DNA of 64,000 nt from Cyanobacteriota bacterium (GTDB lineage Bacteria; Acidobacteriota; Vicinamibacteria; Vicinamibacterales; UBA2999). Location: contig JAIEMQ010000027.1 of the NCBI GenBank assembly GCA_019752015.1, forward strand, positions 1 to 64,000, in the 5' to 3' direction. The notes beneath the pieces are model-generated. The model saw only the letters and a list, made by a program, of their open reading frames with translations. It searched no databases and was not told the DNA's origin. Of this stretch, positions 8,060 through 16,211 are shown piece after piece (positions within the stretch are counted from its first letter, which is position 1; each line of letters begins with the position of its first letter). Position numbers and translations under genes: made by a program.

Positions 8060-9418
8060 ATGTTCGACGCGCTCAGCAATCGTCTCCAGGACGTCTTCCA
8101 GTCACTTAAGGGAGAAACCCGTCTTACCGAGGCGACGGTTGAGAGAGTGCTCGGCGAAATTCGCCTCGCGCTGCTCGAAGCGGACGTCAACTTCAAGGTC
8201 GTCAAGGCGTTCGTCGATCGCGTGCGCGATCGGGCGATGGATGCGGCGGTCCAGAAGGGCCTCAATCCCTCGCAGCAGGTCATCAAGATCGTTCGTGATG
8301 AGCTGCTCGGATTGTTCGGCGACGCGAAGGGCGGGCTGCAGGAAACCGCGAGCCGGCCGCGCGTGATTGTGATGCTCGGGCTGCAGGGCTCGGGCAAGAC
8401 CACGACCACCGGCAAGCTCGCGAAGTGGCTTGCCAAGCAGGGCCGCCACCCGATCGTCGTGTCGACGGACGTGCGGCGCCCGGCGGCGATCCAGCAGCTG
8501 GCGATCGTGGCGCAGCAGGCGGGCGTGCGGGTGCACGATCCGGCCGGTGAAATGGATCCGGTCGCGCGTGCCAAAGGTGCGCTGGCCGAAGCCCGGGCCG
8601 TCGGCAACGACGTCGTCATCGTCGACACCGCGGGCCGGCTGCACATCGACGACGAGCTCATGAAAGAGCTCGTCGCGATCAAGGACGTGTCGGGGCCGTC
8701 GGATCTGCTCTACGTCGCGGACGCGATGACGGGGCAGGACGCGATCAAAAGCGCCGGCGAGTTCAACGCGCGGGTCGGCGTCACCGGCGTGGTGCTGACG
8801 AAGATCGACGGCGACGCGCGCGGCGGCGCGGCACTCTCGGTGGTCTCGGTCGTCGGCGTGCCGATCGCGTTTGTCGGCAGCGGCGAAAAGCTCGACGACC
8901 TCGAGCCGTTCCACGCCGATCGGTTCGTGTCGCGCATGCTCGGCATGGGCGACGTGCTGTCGCTGATCGAGAAGGCCGAAGAGGTCATCGATCAGGGCGA
9001 CGCGGAAAAGCTCGAAGCGAAGATCCGCAAGGGCGGGTTCACGCTCGAAGACTTCCGGGATCAGCTGCGGATGCTCAAGCGCATGGGCCCGCTCGACAAG
9101 ATCCTGGGGATGCTGCCCGGCATGGGCGGCATGAAAGAGCTCGCCGGCCAGAAGCCGGACGAGAAGCAGTTGTCGAGGATCGAGGCGATCATCAATTCGA
9201 TGACGCCGGATGAACGCAAGCACGCGGACATCCTCGACGGCAGCCGTCGCAAGCGCGTGGCGAAGGGCAGCGGCACCACGGTGGAAGACGTCAACCGGTT
9301 GCTGAAGCAGTTCGTCGAGATGCAGCGGATGTTGAAGATGGTGGGGCAGATGACGGGCGAGCCCGTCGCTGCGGCGCCGAAGAAGAAAAAGAAAAGCGTG
9401 TTCGGCTCGTTCAAGTAG
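8060..9418 (+). CDS. ffh: Signal recognition particle protein Ffh
   Basis: GTPase that binds signal sequences on the ribosome together with SRP RNA. The 452 residues comprise the N and G domains (P-loop GLQGSGKT at 107-114, DTAGRLHIDDELM, TKIDGD) and a Met-rich M domain from about 300, including LRMLKRMGPLDKILGM and the later SGTTVEDVNRLLKQF helix that binds SRP RNA. The C-terminus is a short lysine stretch. The 75-base gap after ribBA has no strong Shine-Dalgarno sequence at ATG 8060. No SRP RNA gene was found in the window. Confidence 0.97.
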   Translation: MFDALSNRLQDVFQSLKGETRLTEATVERVLGEIRLALLEADVNFKVVKAFVDRVRDRAMDAAVQKGLNPSQQVIKIVRDELLGLFGDAKGGLQETASRPRVIVMLGLQGSGKTTTTGKLAKWLAKQGRHPIVVSTDVRRPAAIQQLAIVAQQAGVRVHDPAGEMDPVARAKGALAEARAVGNDVVIVDTAGRLHIDDELMKELVAIKDVSGPSDLLYVADAMTGQDAIKSAGEFNARVGVTGVVLTKIDGDARGGAALSVVSVVGVPIAFVGSGEKLDDLEPFHADRFVSRMLGMGDVLSLIEKAEEVIDQGDAEKLEAKIRKGGFTLEDFRDQLRMLKRMGPLDKILGMLPGMGGMKELAGQKPDEKQLSRIEAIINSMTPDERKHADILDGSRRKRVAKGSGTTVEDVNRLLKQFVEMQRMLKMVGQMTGEPVAAAPKKKKKSVFGSFK

Positions 9419-9419
9419 C

Positions 9420-9437
9420 ATCCGCCTTTAGGCGGAT
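9420..9437 (+). repeat. Hairpin repeat (TTTA loop), copy a
   Basis: Two bases after the ffh stop: stem ATCCGCC (9420-9426), loop TTTA, stem GGCGGAT (9431-9437). It has the same shape as the 8+4+8 hairpins at 10092, 23465, 51720, 51760 and 57889, but with a 7-bp stem. A short T-rich stretch follows, so it could also act as a weak terminator or mRNA stabiliser. Confidence 0.7.
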
Positions 9438-9499
9438 TTGTTCGGTTCGTTCGGTAACGTAAGTGAAGCGCGGCCCCGTAGCGCCGCAAGTGAGTCTGC

Positions 9500-9793
9500 A
9501 TGTTAGCCATTCGTATGCGACGGACTGGTTCCAAGAAGCGTCCGTTCTTCCGCGTCGTTGTTTCCGAAGGCAAGTCGAAGAAGGAAGGCGAGTTCATCGA
9601 AGTGCTCGGCTTCTACAACCCGCGCACCAGGCCGGCGGTCGTGGAAATCAACAAGGAGCGCATCGCGCACTGGATCAAGAACGGCGCGCGCCCCTCGGAT
9701 TCGGTCCGCACGCTGCTCAAGGGACACCTGACGAAGGATCGGGGTGTGGTCGATGCACCGGTGACCGCGGAGCCGACTGCTCCGAAGGCATAA
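9500..9793 (+). CDS. rpsP: 30S ribosomal protein S16
   Basis: Small-subunit ribosomal protein of 97 residues. The N-terminal AIRMRRTGSKKRPFFRVVV and the LGFYNPRTRP segment are diagnostic. The gene order rpsP-khpA-rimM-trmD-rplS after ffh is the classic bacterial arrangement. The C-terminal tail (APVTAEPTAPKA) ends inside a heptamer array: the second repeat unit TAAGGCA supplies the TAA stop codon at 9791-9793. Confidence 0.97.
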   Translation: MLAIRMRRTGSKKRPFFRVVVSEGKSKKEGEFIEVLGFYNPRTRPAVVEINKERIAHWIKNGARPSDSVRTLLKGHLTKDRGVVDAPVTAEPTAPKA

Positions 9794-9825
9794 GGCATAA
9801 GGCAAAAGGCAAAAGGCAAAAGGCA
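9784..9825 (+). repeat. Six tandem heptamers (NAAGGCA) between rpsP and khpA
   Basis: Units GAAGGCA, TAAGGCA, TAAGGCA and three AAAGGCA fill the whole junction. The rpsP stop codon is inside unit 2. The AAGG of unit 6 lies 4 bases before the khpA ATG at 9828, so it is likely to serve as the ribosome binding site. The unit is the same as at 4044-4085. Confidence 0.85.
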
Positions 9826-9827
9826 AA

Positions 9828-10082
9828 ATGGCGGCTGACCTCAAAGGCCTCATCGAAACCGTCGCGCGCGCGCTGGCCGATCAACCGGACGCCGTCAGCG
9901 TCCGTGAATCGGAGCGGCGCGGCGGCACGATCTACGAGCTGCAGGTGGCGTCGGGCGATCTCGGCCGCGTCATCGGGCGCCAGGGCCGCACCGCCGCGGC
10001 GTTGCGCACGCTGCTCGCGAGCGTCGCCGAAGACGAACGGCGAGTGAGCCTGGACATCCGGGATCAATCGGGCGGACGGTAG
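9828..10082 (+). CDS. khpA: KH-domain RNA-binding protein KhpA
   Basis: A small RNA-binding protein (84 residues) made of one KH domain. The GxxG loop is seen as IGRQGR within VIGRQGR at 48-54. It lies between rpsP and rimM, the standard position of khpA (ylqC). In other bacteria KhpA pairs with KhpB and affects cell elongation and small RNAs; this role is inferred from the family. A hairpin repeat follows the stop. Confidence 0.93.
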   Translation: MAADLKGLIETVARALADQPDAVSVRESERRGGTIYELQVASGDLGRVIGRQGRTAAALRTLLASVAEDERRVSLDIRDQSGGR

Positions 10083-10086
10083 TTTC

Positions 10087-10118
10087 GTAGAGGCGGGTCT
10101 TTAGACCCGCCTGCGAGG
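10087..10118 (+). repeat. Hairpin repeat (TTTA loop), copy b, with SD-like tail
   Basis: Stem GGCGGGTC (10092-10099), loop TTTA, stem GACCCGCC (10104-10111): a perfect 8-bp stem. Flanks are GTAGA on the left and TGCGAGG on the right. The GAGG of the right flank (10115-10118) lies 5 bases before the rimM ATG at 10124 and is the only Shine-Dalgarno-like sequence there. Confidence 0.8.
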
Positions 10119-10123
10119 ATCCA

Positions 10124-10666
10124 ATGAGCGACTGGGAAGACGCGATTCTCGTCGGCGTCATCGCCCGGACGCACGGCAACAAGGGAGAAGTGGTCGTCAA
10201 CTCCGAGACCGATTTTCCCGAAGAGCGGTTTCGCCAGGGCGCGCAGCTGATGACGCGCCGGAAGGACGGTTCGCCCGCAACGATGGAAGTTGCGACGATG
10301 CGGATGCATCAGGGGCGGCCGGTGATTCTGTTCACGGGCGTCGCGTCGATGAACGACGCGGAGCTGCTGGCGGGACGGGAGCTGCGGATCGCCGATGACG
10401 AAGGCGACTCGGATCTCCTCGAAGCCGGCGAGTACTTTCATCGCGACCTGATTGGTTGCGCCGTGGTGACGGAGCAGGGCGACCCGATCGGCGAGGTCGC
10501 CGCCGTCGAAGGTGAAGGCGGGCAGTCGCGACTGGTGGTGCGCAGCCGGCGCAACGAAGTGTTGATTCCGCTGGCCGACGACATCTGCACGGTGGACGTG
10601 AAGGCGAAGCGCATCACGGTGCGGCCGCCCGAAGGTTTGCTGGAGTTGAACGGCGAATGGCGTTGA
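10124..10666 (+). CDS. rimM: Ribosome maturation factor RimM
   Basis: Assembly factor for the 30S head that binds S19. The 180 residues contain the N-terminal beta-barrel domain with the signature GVIARTHGNKGEVVV and a C-terminal PRC-barrel-like domain (about 100-175). It sits between khpA and trmD as usual. The stop at 10664-10666 overlaps the trmD ATG at 10657. The ribosome binding site seems to come from the hairpin repeat just upstream. Confidence 0.95.
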   Translation: MSDWEDAILVGVIARTHGNKGEVVVNSETDFPEERFRQGAQLMTRRKDGSPATMEVATMRMHQGRPVILFTGVASMNDAELLAGRELRIADDEGDSDLLEAGEYFHRDLIGCAVVTEQGDPIGEVAAVEGEGGQSRLVVRSRRNEVLIPLADDICTVDVKAKRITVRPPEGLLELNGEWR

Positions 10667-11406
10667 AGCTTGACGTCGTCACCATCTTTCCGAAGATGGT
10701 TGAAGCCGGACTCGCTGAAGGCGTTGTCGGGCGCGCGAAGGCCGCGGGGATTCTGGACGTCGTCGTCCACAACCTTCGCGACTTCACGACGGATAAGCAT
10801 CACGTCGTGGACGATGTGCCGTTCGGCGGCGGACCGGGCATGGTGATGAAGCCCGAGCCGTTCTTCGCGGCGTTGAACGCGATTCGCGACACGCGTGGCA
10901 TGCCGGACGTGGTGGCGCTGTTATCGCCGGCCGGCGAGCGGTTCACGCAGGACGGCGCGAAACGGCTGGCGGGCAAAGGTCATATCGTGGTGCTGTGCGG
11001 CCGATATGAAGGCATTGACGAGCGGGTGCGCGAAGCGCTCGCGACGGAAGAAATCTCGATCGGCGATTACGTGCTGTCGGGCGGCGAAGTGCCCGCGCTG
11101 GCGGTGATCGACGCGGTCGCGAGGCTGGTGCCCGGCGTGGTCGGCGACGACCAGTCGGTGGAAGCGGATTCGTTCACGCGCGGCTTGCTGGACTATCCGC
11201 ATTACACGCGGCCCGCAGAGTTCGAGGGCCGCAAGGTGCCCGACGTGCTGTTGTCGGGGCACCACGGCGAGATTAAGAAATGGCGGCGCGAAGCGGCGCT
11301 GGCGCGAACGGTCGATCGGCGGCCGGACCTGCTGGACGGCGCGGCGCTCGACGCCGACGAACGTGAGTGGTTAACAGGCCGGCAGGCCGACAGGAGCAAG
11401 TCATGA
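10657..11406 (+). CDS. trmD: tRNA (guanine-N1)-methyltransferase
   Basis: SPOUT-class enzyme that methylates G37 of tRNAs. Its 249 residues carry the trefoil-knot SAM site: [12 protein letters not shown] and the [13 protein letters not shown] segment. The N-terminus [14 protein letters not shown] is typical. It overlaps rimM, and its stop overlaps the rplS ATG (ATGA at 11403), so the rpsP-rplS genes form one coupled operon. Confidence 0.97.
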   Translation: MALKLDVVTIFPKMVEAGLAEGVVGRAKAAGILDVVVHNLRDFTTDKHHVVDDVPFGGGPGMVMKPEPFFAALNAIRDTRGMPDVVALLSPAGERFTQDGAKRLAGKGHIVVLCGRYEGIDERVREALATEEISIGDYVLSGGEVPALAVIDAVARLVPGVVGDDQSVEADSFTRGLLDYPHYTRPAEFEGRKVPDVLLSGHHGEIKKWRREAALARTVDRRPDLLDGAALDADEREWLTGRQADRSKS

Positions 11407-11750
11407 CTGCGATGGAGTTGGTGGAGAAGGCGCAATTGACCGAGCGGCCGCGCATGAAGGCCGGCGACACGGTCAAGGTACACGTGCGGGTCAAGGAAGG
11501 CGACAAGGAGCGCATCCAGATTTTCGAGGGTGTCGTGATCGGCCTCCGCCGCGGCGGCAACCGCGCGACCTTCACGGTGCGCAAGGTGTCGTTCAGCCAG
11601 GGCGTCGAGCGCATTTTCCCGCTCCATTCGCCGACGATCTCGAAGGTCGAGATCGTGCGATCGGCGAAGGTCCGCCGCGCCAAGCTGTACTTCCTCCGCG
11701 ACCTGAAGGGCAAGGCCGCGCGCATGAAGGAAGTCAAGAAAACCAACTAA
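11403..11750 (+). CDS. rplS: 50S ribosomal protein L19
   Basis: Large-subunit protein of 115 residues at the 30S-50S interface. Diagnostic segments are the [15 protein letters not shown] region and [21 protein letters not shown] 11403 is chosen because it matches the usual L19 length and overlaps the trmD stop. A run of 9-mers (GTGCATCAT-like) follows and leads to rnhB. Confidence 0.96.
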   Translation: MTAMELVEKAQLTERPRMKAGDTVKVHVRVKEGDKERIQIFEGVVIGLRRGGNRATFTVRKVSFSQGVERIFPLHSPTISKVEIVRSAKVRRAKLYFLRDLKGKAARMKEVKKTN

Positions 11751-11764
11751 GGCGGGCGCAACCG

Positions 11765-11795
11765 GTGCATCATGTGCAACACGTGCATCTGGTGC
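11765..11795 (+). repeat. Period-9 tandem repeat between rplS and rnhB
   Basis: Units GTGCATCAT, GTGCAACAC, GTGCATCTG and a partial GTGC, ending 4 bases before the rnhB ATG. No Shine-Dalgarno sequence is visible here. It is a different sequence but the same kind of element as the other junction repeats. Confidence 0.5.
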
Positions 11796-11799
11796 TCTA

Positions 11800-12462
11800 A
11801 TGCGTAAGGTTTCCGCCCGCAAGAATATCGAGAACACCCTCCACCGCTACGGTTTCGTGGCGGTGGCAGGTGTCGACGAAGTCGGCCGCGGCTGTCTTGC
11901 CGGCCCGGTGATGGCCGGCGCCGTCATCCTGCACCCCGAGCGCCGCATCGACGGCCTCGCCGATTCGAAGACCTGCACCCTGCTTCAACGCGAGCGGCTT
12001 TACGACGAAATCTGCCGTAAGAGTGTCTCGTGGACCGTGGTGTCGGTCGATCCCGACGAAATCGATCGCATCAATATCCACCAGGCCACGCTCCAGGCCA
12101 TGCGCCGCGCCGTGCTGGCGCTGGCGCCGCTGCCAGATGCAGTTTTGGTAGATGCCTTTCGAATTCCGTCATTGCCGATGGCGCAGCGCGGCGTGATTGG
12201 CGGCGATCGGCGCGCATCCGCGATCGCTGCCGCGTCAATCGTGGCAAAAGTGACGAGGGATCGATTGATGCAGGCGCTGCACGACGCTGACCCCAGATAT
12301 GGATTTGACCGACATAAGGGGTATGCGACCGCGGACCACCTGTCGGCCGTGGCGCGGTTCGGTTACTCGCCCCAGCACCGGCGCACGTTCAGACCCGCAA
12401 CCCTGTTTGATAACATTGATGAAGAGTCGTCCCAGTGCCGTTTGATCGTGAAGCCGCGCTAA
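11800..12462 (+). CDS. rnhB: Ribonuclease HII
   Basis: Removes single ribonucleotides and RNA from DNA-RNA hybrids. The active site shows D26-E27 in DEVGRG and a third acid, D118, in VLVDAF. The ending YGFDRHKGYAT is typical of type 2 RNase H. The length of 220 is normal. It starts at ATG 11800, and its last 28 bases overlap the next gene, whose GTG start is at 12435. Confidence 0.95.
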   Translation: MRKVSARKNIENTLHRYGFVAVAGVDEVGRGCLAGPVMAGAVILHPERRIDGLADSKTCTLLQRERLYDEICRKSVSWTVVSVDPDEIDRINIHQATLQAMRRAVLALAPLPDAVLVDAFRIPSLPMAQRGVIGGDRRASAIAAASIVAKVTRDRLMQALHDADPRYGFDRHKGYATADHLSAVARFGYSPQHRRTFRPATLFDNIDEESSQCRLIVKPR

Positions 12463-14471
12463 AGGCGGCGGAAAAGGCCTTGAAACTTGGCAAGGTCGAC
12501 GCCGCCATCGCCGAGTACGTCAAGGTCGTCGAGTCCCAGCCCCGCGACTGGAACAGTGCCAACGCGCTTGGCGATCTGTACGTCCGCGCCAAGAAGATTG
12601 AGAAGGGTGTCGAGCAGTACACCCGCATTGCCGATCACCTTGCGGAAGAGGGCTTCTACGGCAAGGCGCTGGCGCTCTTCAAGAAGATCCTCAAGCTCAA
12701 GCCCGATCACGAGTACTCCCTGTTGCAGTCGGGCGATCTGGCCGCGAAGCAGGGCACGCTCGCCGACGCCAAGCAGTTCTTCAATCAGGTCGCCGAGAAG
12801 CGCAAGTCGCGCGGCGACAAGAAGGGCGCCGCCGAGATCGCGATTCGCCTCGGCACGCTCGACCCCGAAGATCTCGACGCGCGCATGCGCGCCGGCAAGA
12901 TGGCCGCGGAGATGGGCGACACCGCGACCGCGCTGCGCGAATTCAAGGACGTCGCCGCCAGGCTGACCAAGCAGGGCAAAGAGTCGGAAGCCCTCGGCGC
13001 GCTGCAGGCGGCCTTCGAGCTCGACCAGAGCGACGAAAGCATCCGCAGCAAGCTCTTCAGCGCCCAGCTGGATTCGAATCCGTCCTCGGCGCGCAGCTTC
13101 GCGAAGAACCCCGAGGAGCTCAAACAGCTCGCCTCCGTTCTCGAGAAGGCCGGCAACACGGCGGCGATGCTCGACGTGCTGGAGGGGATCGCCCGGAACG
13201 ATCCGTCGGACCTCGACGTTCGCGTCAAGCTGGCGCAGGCGTACGCGGGGCGCGGCGATCTCGACAAGGCGCGCACCTATCTGTCCGCGGAAACGGCGGG
13301 CACCAACGCGGACCTGTGGCTCATGCTCGCCGAGATGGAGCTGCGAGGGAATCGTTTCCCGGAAGGCAAGGCCGCGGTCGTCAAGACGCTCGAGCTCGAC
13401 AGGAACCAGACGCAGAACGTGGTCGTGCTCGGATGCAAGCTCGCCGAGTCGAACCAGGAGGCCGGTTACCAGGCGATCGATGCGGTGGCCGACGCCGCGC
13501 TCGCCGAAGGCGATTACGCAGCGGCCGCCGTCGCGCTGCATGAATTCACGACCCGCGTGCGCTCGCACCTGATGGCGCTGATGCGCCTCGTCGAGATCTG
13601 CGTCGACGGCGGACTCGAAGCCACGATGTACGAAGCGCAGGCCGCGCTCGCGGATGCGTATCTCGATCAGGGCCGCGCGATGGAGGCCCGCATCATCAGC
13701 GAGGACCTGGTGGCACGCGAGCCGTGGAACAAGGTGAACATCGATCGGTTCCGTCGCGCGCTCGTCATGCTCGGCGAAAGCGATCCGGACGCGATCATCT
13801 CCGAGCGTCTCAGCGGCGAAAGCCCGTTCCTCGCCACCGAGAAGATGGACTTGAACGAAGGTGTGAGCTTCGACGCCGTCACCGCCCCCGCGCCGAGAGA
13901 AGTGGCGGCGCCGCCCGCCCAGCACCACGAACCGAAGGCCAAGCCGAAGGCGCCACCGGTCCCGGTCGAAGTCGAAATCGATCTCACCGACATGCTCAAC
14001 GATCCGGCGGACACGCCGGCGCCGCAGGCGCCGCCCGCGCGATCGCTCGATCAGGTGTTCCGCGGCATGCGCGACGCCTCCGCAGGAGCGTCGTCAGAGG
14101 AAGCGGCGGCGGAGCAGTACCGGCTGGCCCTCACGTATCACGAGATGGGCATGCCGGAAGACGCCATCAAGGCGCTCGAGGCCGCCGCGCGATCGCCGCG
14201 CCAGCGCTTCGACGCCGCCTCGATGCTCGGGCGCCTGTATCTCGAGGCCAAGGACTCGGCCCACGCCATCGAATGGCTGGAGCGCGCCGCCGAGGCCCCG
14301 GCGCCGACGCCGGACGCCGGGCGGGCGCTGCTGTACGACCTCGCCAAGACGCTGGAATCGGTCGGGGAACACTCGCGCGCCCTGGCGGTGTTCGTGGAGC
14401 TCGAATCGGAATCGGGCGGCTACCGCGACGTCTCCCGCCAGATCGAGCGGCTGTCCAAGACGCGGGGCTGA
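12435..14471 (+). CDS. Large TPR-repeat protein
   Basis: A 678-residue helical protein made mainly of tetratricopeptide repeats. Repeats are seen at both the N-terminal half (for example ALKLGKVDAAIAEYVKVVESQP) and the C-terminal end (MGMPEDAIKALEAAARSP). They are separated by a Pro/Ala-rich linker around residues 480-540. No signal peptide or enzyme motif is visible, so it is probably a cytoplasmic scaffold. The GTG start overlaps rnhB. The gene directly downstream codes for a small membrane protein in the same reading frame, separated by TGA and one codon. Function unknown. Confidence 0.85.
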   Translation: MPFDREAALKAAEKALKLGKVDAAIAEYVKVVESQPRDWNSANALGDLYVRAKKIEKGVEQYTRIADHLAEEGFYGKALALFKKILKLKPDHEYSLLQSGDLAAKQGTLADAKQFFNQVAEKRKSRGDKKGAAEIAIRLGTLDPEDLDARMRAGKMAAEMGDTATALREFKDVAARLTKQGKESEALGALQAAFELDQSDESIRSKLFSAQLDSNPSSARSFAKNPEELKQLASVLEKAGNTAAMLDVLEGIARNDPSDLDVRVKLAQAYAGRGDLDKARTYLSAETAGTNADLWLMLAEMELRGNRFPEGKAAVVKTLELDRNQTQNVVVLGCKLAESNQEAGYQAIDAVADAALAEGDYAAAAVALHEFTTRVRSHLMALMRLVEICVDGGLEATMYEAQAALADAYLDQGRAMEARIISEDLVAREPWNKVNIDRFRRALVMLGESDPDAIISERLSGESPFLATEKMDLNEGVSFDAVTAPAPREVAAPPAQHHEPKAKPKAPPVPVEVEIDLTDMLNDPADTPAPQAPPARSLDQVFRGMRDASAGASSEEAAAEQYRLALTYHEMGMPEDAIKALEAAARSPRQRFDAASMLGRLYLEAKDSAHAIEWLERAAEAPAPTPDAGRALLYDLAKTLESVGEHSRALAVFVELESESGGYRDVSRQIERLSKTRG

Positions 14472-14474
14472 TCT

Positions 14475-14726
14475 CTGTTCAGGCGGCTCCTTTTCGTCGC
14501 CCTCCTGCTGGAAACCGGGCTGCTCCTGGTGCTGATCCCCTGGTCGGCGTTCTGGGAGCGGAACTATTTCGTCGAGGGATCGGCCGCCTTCGCGGCGTTT
14601 TTCACCAGTAATTACACGCGCGGAGCGGTCACGGGCCTCGGAATCGTCAACGTCTTCGCAGCCCTGGCCGAGCTGGCGGACCTTTTTGGCCGCAAATCCC
14701 AGGATGATTCTTTGCCTCATAACTGA
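14475..14726 (+). CDS. Small membrane protein, apparent CTG start
   Basis: The frame codes for about 83 residues. The hydrophobic run LLFVALLLETGLLLVLIPW forms a clear membrane span, followed by an aromatic segment (SAFWERNYF) and a second, weaker hydrophobic stretch. The first GTG (14529) would cut the membrane span in half. No ATG, GTG or TTG precedes it, because the TGA of the TPR gene lies only one codon before the CTG at 14475. I therefore propose CTG initiation. Read-through of the TGA, giving a membrane-anchored TPR protein, is the alternative. Function unknown. The 3' end overlaps the next gene. Confidence 0.5.
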   Translation: MFRRLLFVALLLETGLLLVLIPWSAFWERNYFVEGSAAFAAFFTSNYTRGAVTGLGIVNVFAALAELADLFGRKSQDDSLPHN

Positions 14727-15375
14727 CCGGCGGCGGTTGGGCGCGGCACTCGGTCTTGCTGAAAGCGATTGGATCGAGGCGCTCCGGGTGCAGGCCGTCG
14801 CTGCCGCCCGGGCGGGCGTGGACTACATCCAGGTGAGGGAGCCGGATCTCGAGGCGGCGGAGCTCGTTGACCTGGTCCGGTCGCTGGTTCGCGGCGTCGC
14901 GTCCACCGCCACCCGAATTCTGGTGAACGATCGAGTCGACGTGGCGCTGGTGGCCGGCGCCGCGGGCGTTCAACTGAAAGAGCAGTCCATGCTCCCCGGC
15001 GAAGTGAGGCGGCTCACGCCTCGCGGGTTCGTGATCGGGTGCTCCGTCCACAATATGTCGAGTGTCGCTGCACGGAAGTCCGCGGACTTTCTCATCGCCG
15101 GCACGGTGATGCCTACTGCGTCGAAGCCAGCGGTCGATTATCTGAATAAGGATGGGCTGCGGAGGATAGTCGAGGCAGCAGCGGGGCAGCCAGTTCTCGG
15201 AATCGGTGGATTGGATTTACTTTCGATTCCGTTACTGGCGACAGCCGGAGCGGCGGGCATGGCGGCGATCGGCGCTTTCATGCCTGAGGCGGCCGGCGGC
15301 GACGTCACGGAGAATGTGCAGAAACGTGTCACGGCTCTTCGTTTCGCGCTTGAATCGGCCTCGACGCGCACCTAA
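14704..15375 (+). CDS. ThiE/TenI-family protein (thiamine phosphate synthase paralogue)
   Basis: A TIM-barrel of about 223 residues resembling thiamine phosphate synthase: start MILCLITDRR, the YIQVREPDL strand, LVNDRVDVALVAGA, and GIGGLDL near the end. Some ThiE-specific residues differ from the canonical copy at 47511. The HVGQxDL stretch is replaced by QLKEQSM, and the phosphate-loop region reads GTVMPTASKP. It may therefore be a TenI-like protein rather than the true synthase. ATG 14704 is preferred over the TTG at 14686 because the family begins with a beta strand right at the start. It overlaps the small membrane gene. Confidence 0.75.
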   Translation: MILCLITDRRRLGAALGLAESDWIEALRVQAVAAARAGVDYIQVREPDLEAAELVDLVRSLVRGVASTATRILVNDRVDVALVAGAAGVQLKEQSMLPGEVRRLTPRGFVIGCSVHNMSSVAARKSADFLIAGTVMPTASKPAVDYLNKDGLRRIVEAAAGQPVLGIGGLDLLSIPLLATAGAAGMAAIGAFMPEAAGGDVTENVQKRVTALRFALESASTRT

Positions 15376-15384
15376 GATTAGCCC

Positions 15385-15435
15385 ACTGCCCGTTGAAAGA
15401 TAGGCAGTTCTGTCAAACAACCAACGTTCGAACGT
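15385..15435. promoter_or_regulatory. Inverted repeats upstream of the RodZ-like gene
   Basis: Two symmetric sequences lie in the 67-base gap. One is a 6-bp hairpin ACTGCC/GGCAGT (15385-15390 and 15403-15408), which could end the previous transcript. The other is a perfect 12-bp palindrome, ACGTTCGAACGT (15424-15435), 7 bases before the GTG start. The palindrome could be an operator, but no regulator is assigned. Confidence 0.3.
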
Positions 15436-15442
15436 CGAAGCA

Positions 15443-16210
15443 GTGGCTGATCACCGCACGCATGATCCGGCTTCGCGTCTGCGCCACGCCCGCGAGCACA
15501 TGGGCCTGTCGCAGCGCCAGGTAGCAGAAGCTACCAAGCTATCCGTCCGCGCGATCGAACTGCTCGAAAAGGATTCCCTCGCCGGCCTGCCGCAAGGCAT
15601 TTATCGCCGTTCGATCGTCAAGGCCGTCGCGCGCGAAGTGGGATTGAACCCAGAGCAACTGCTCGCCGATTTCACGACGCTTCATCCCGATCAGTTTCCC
15701 GCGCCGCCGGCGGTCGTGATCGCGGAACCCAAGGCCGCAACGTCGTTCAACAAGATGCTGACGCTCGTCAGCGCCGCGCTGCCGATGATCGCGGGCGTTC
15801 TGTATTTCGGCGTGCCGGTGACGCGCGCGATCGTTGCCGACAATCCGCGTCCGACCGTGCAGGAGCGCCGGCTCGAAGCGGCGCGCGCTGAAGTGCTGCC
15901 GGTCGGCGGCTTCACGGAAACGCCCGGCGCATCATCGCGTCCGGTTCCCGTCGTCGTCACGCTCACCATCTCCTCGCGCTGCCAGCTGCGCGTCGTCGCC
16001 GACGGCAACGAGATCGTCGGCCGCACGATGGAGCAGGGCGAAACGCTGCCGATTGAGCTCGGCGACGAGCTGCTGCTGCTTGGCGACAACGCCTCCGCGG
16101 TGCAGTTCAGCATCAACGGCCAGGCCGGGCGCCTGCTCGGCGAACCGGGCGACGTCCTGTCGGCCCGCATCGGCCGCGACGACTACCAAGACTTCCTGGT
16201 ACGATACTGA
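15443..16210 (+). CDS. RodZ-like protein with HTH, membrane span and C-terminal domain
   Basis: 255 residues in the order of RodZ. First comes a cytoplasmic helix-turn-helix of the RodZ/HTH_25 type (about 8-75; SRLRHAREHMGLSQRQVAEATKL...), then one membrane span (about 105-126), then a Pro-rich linker and a DUF4115-like beta domain (about 170-255). RodZ links MreB to the membrane in rod-shaped cells. That role is inferred from architecture, and no mre genes are in the window. GTG 15443 is the first start in the frame with the HTH intact. It is followed at once by a conserved unknown gene. Confidence 0.75.
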   Translation: MADHRTHDPASRLRHAREHMGLSQRQVAEATKLSVRAIELLEKDSLAGLPQGIYRRSIVKAVAREVGLNPEQLLADFTTLHPDQFPAPPAVVIAEPKAATSFNKMLTLVSAALPMIAGVLYFGVPVTRAIVADNPRPTVQERRLEAARAEVLPVGGFTETPGASSRPVPVVVTLTISSRCQLRVVADGNEIVGRTMEQGETLPIELGDELLLLGDNASAVQFSINGQAGRLLGEPGDVLSARIGRDDYQDFLVRY

Positions 16211-16211
16211 G

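Noticed and set aside
8102-9421. Minus-strand frame of 439 residues opposite ffh
   Set aside because: Antisense shadow of ffh; no known domain.
4044-9825. Heptamer arrays as CRISPR-like repeats
   Set aside because: Units are directly adjacent without spacers, so they are simple tandem repeats.
12459-13928. Minus-strand frame of 489 residues opposite the TPR gene
   Set aside because: Typical high-GC antisense shadow: composition follows the TPR gene on the other strand, with no start signal or recognised domain.
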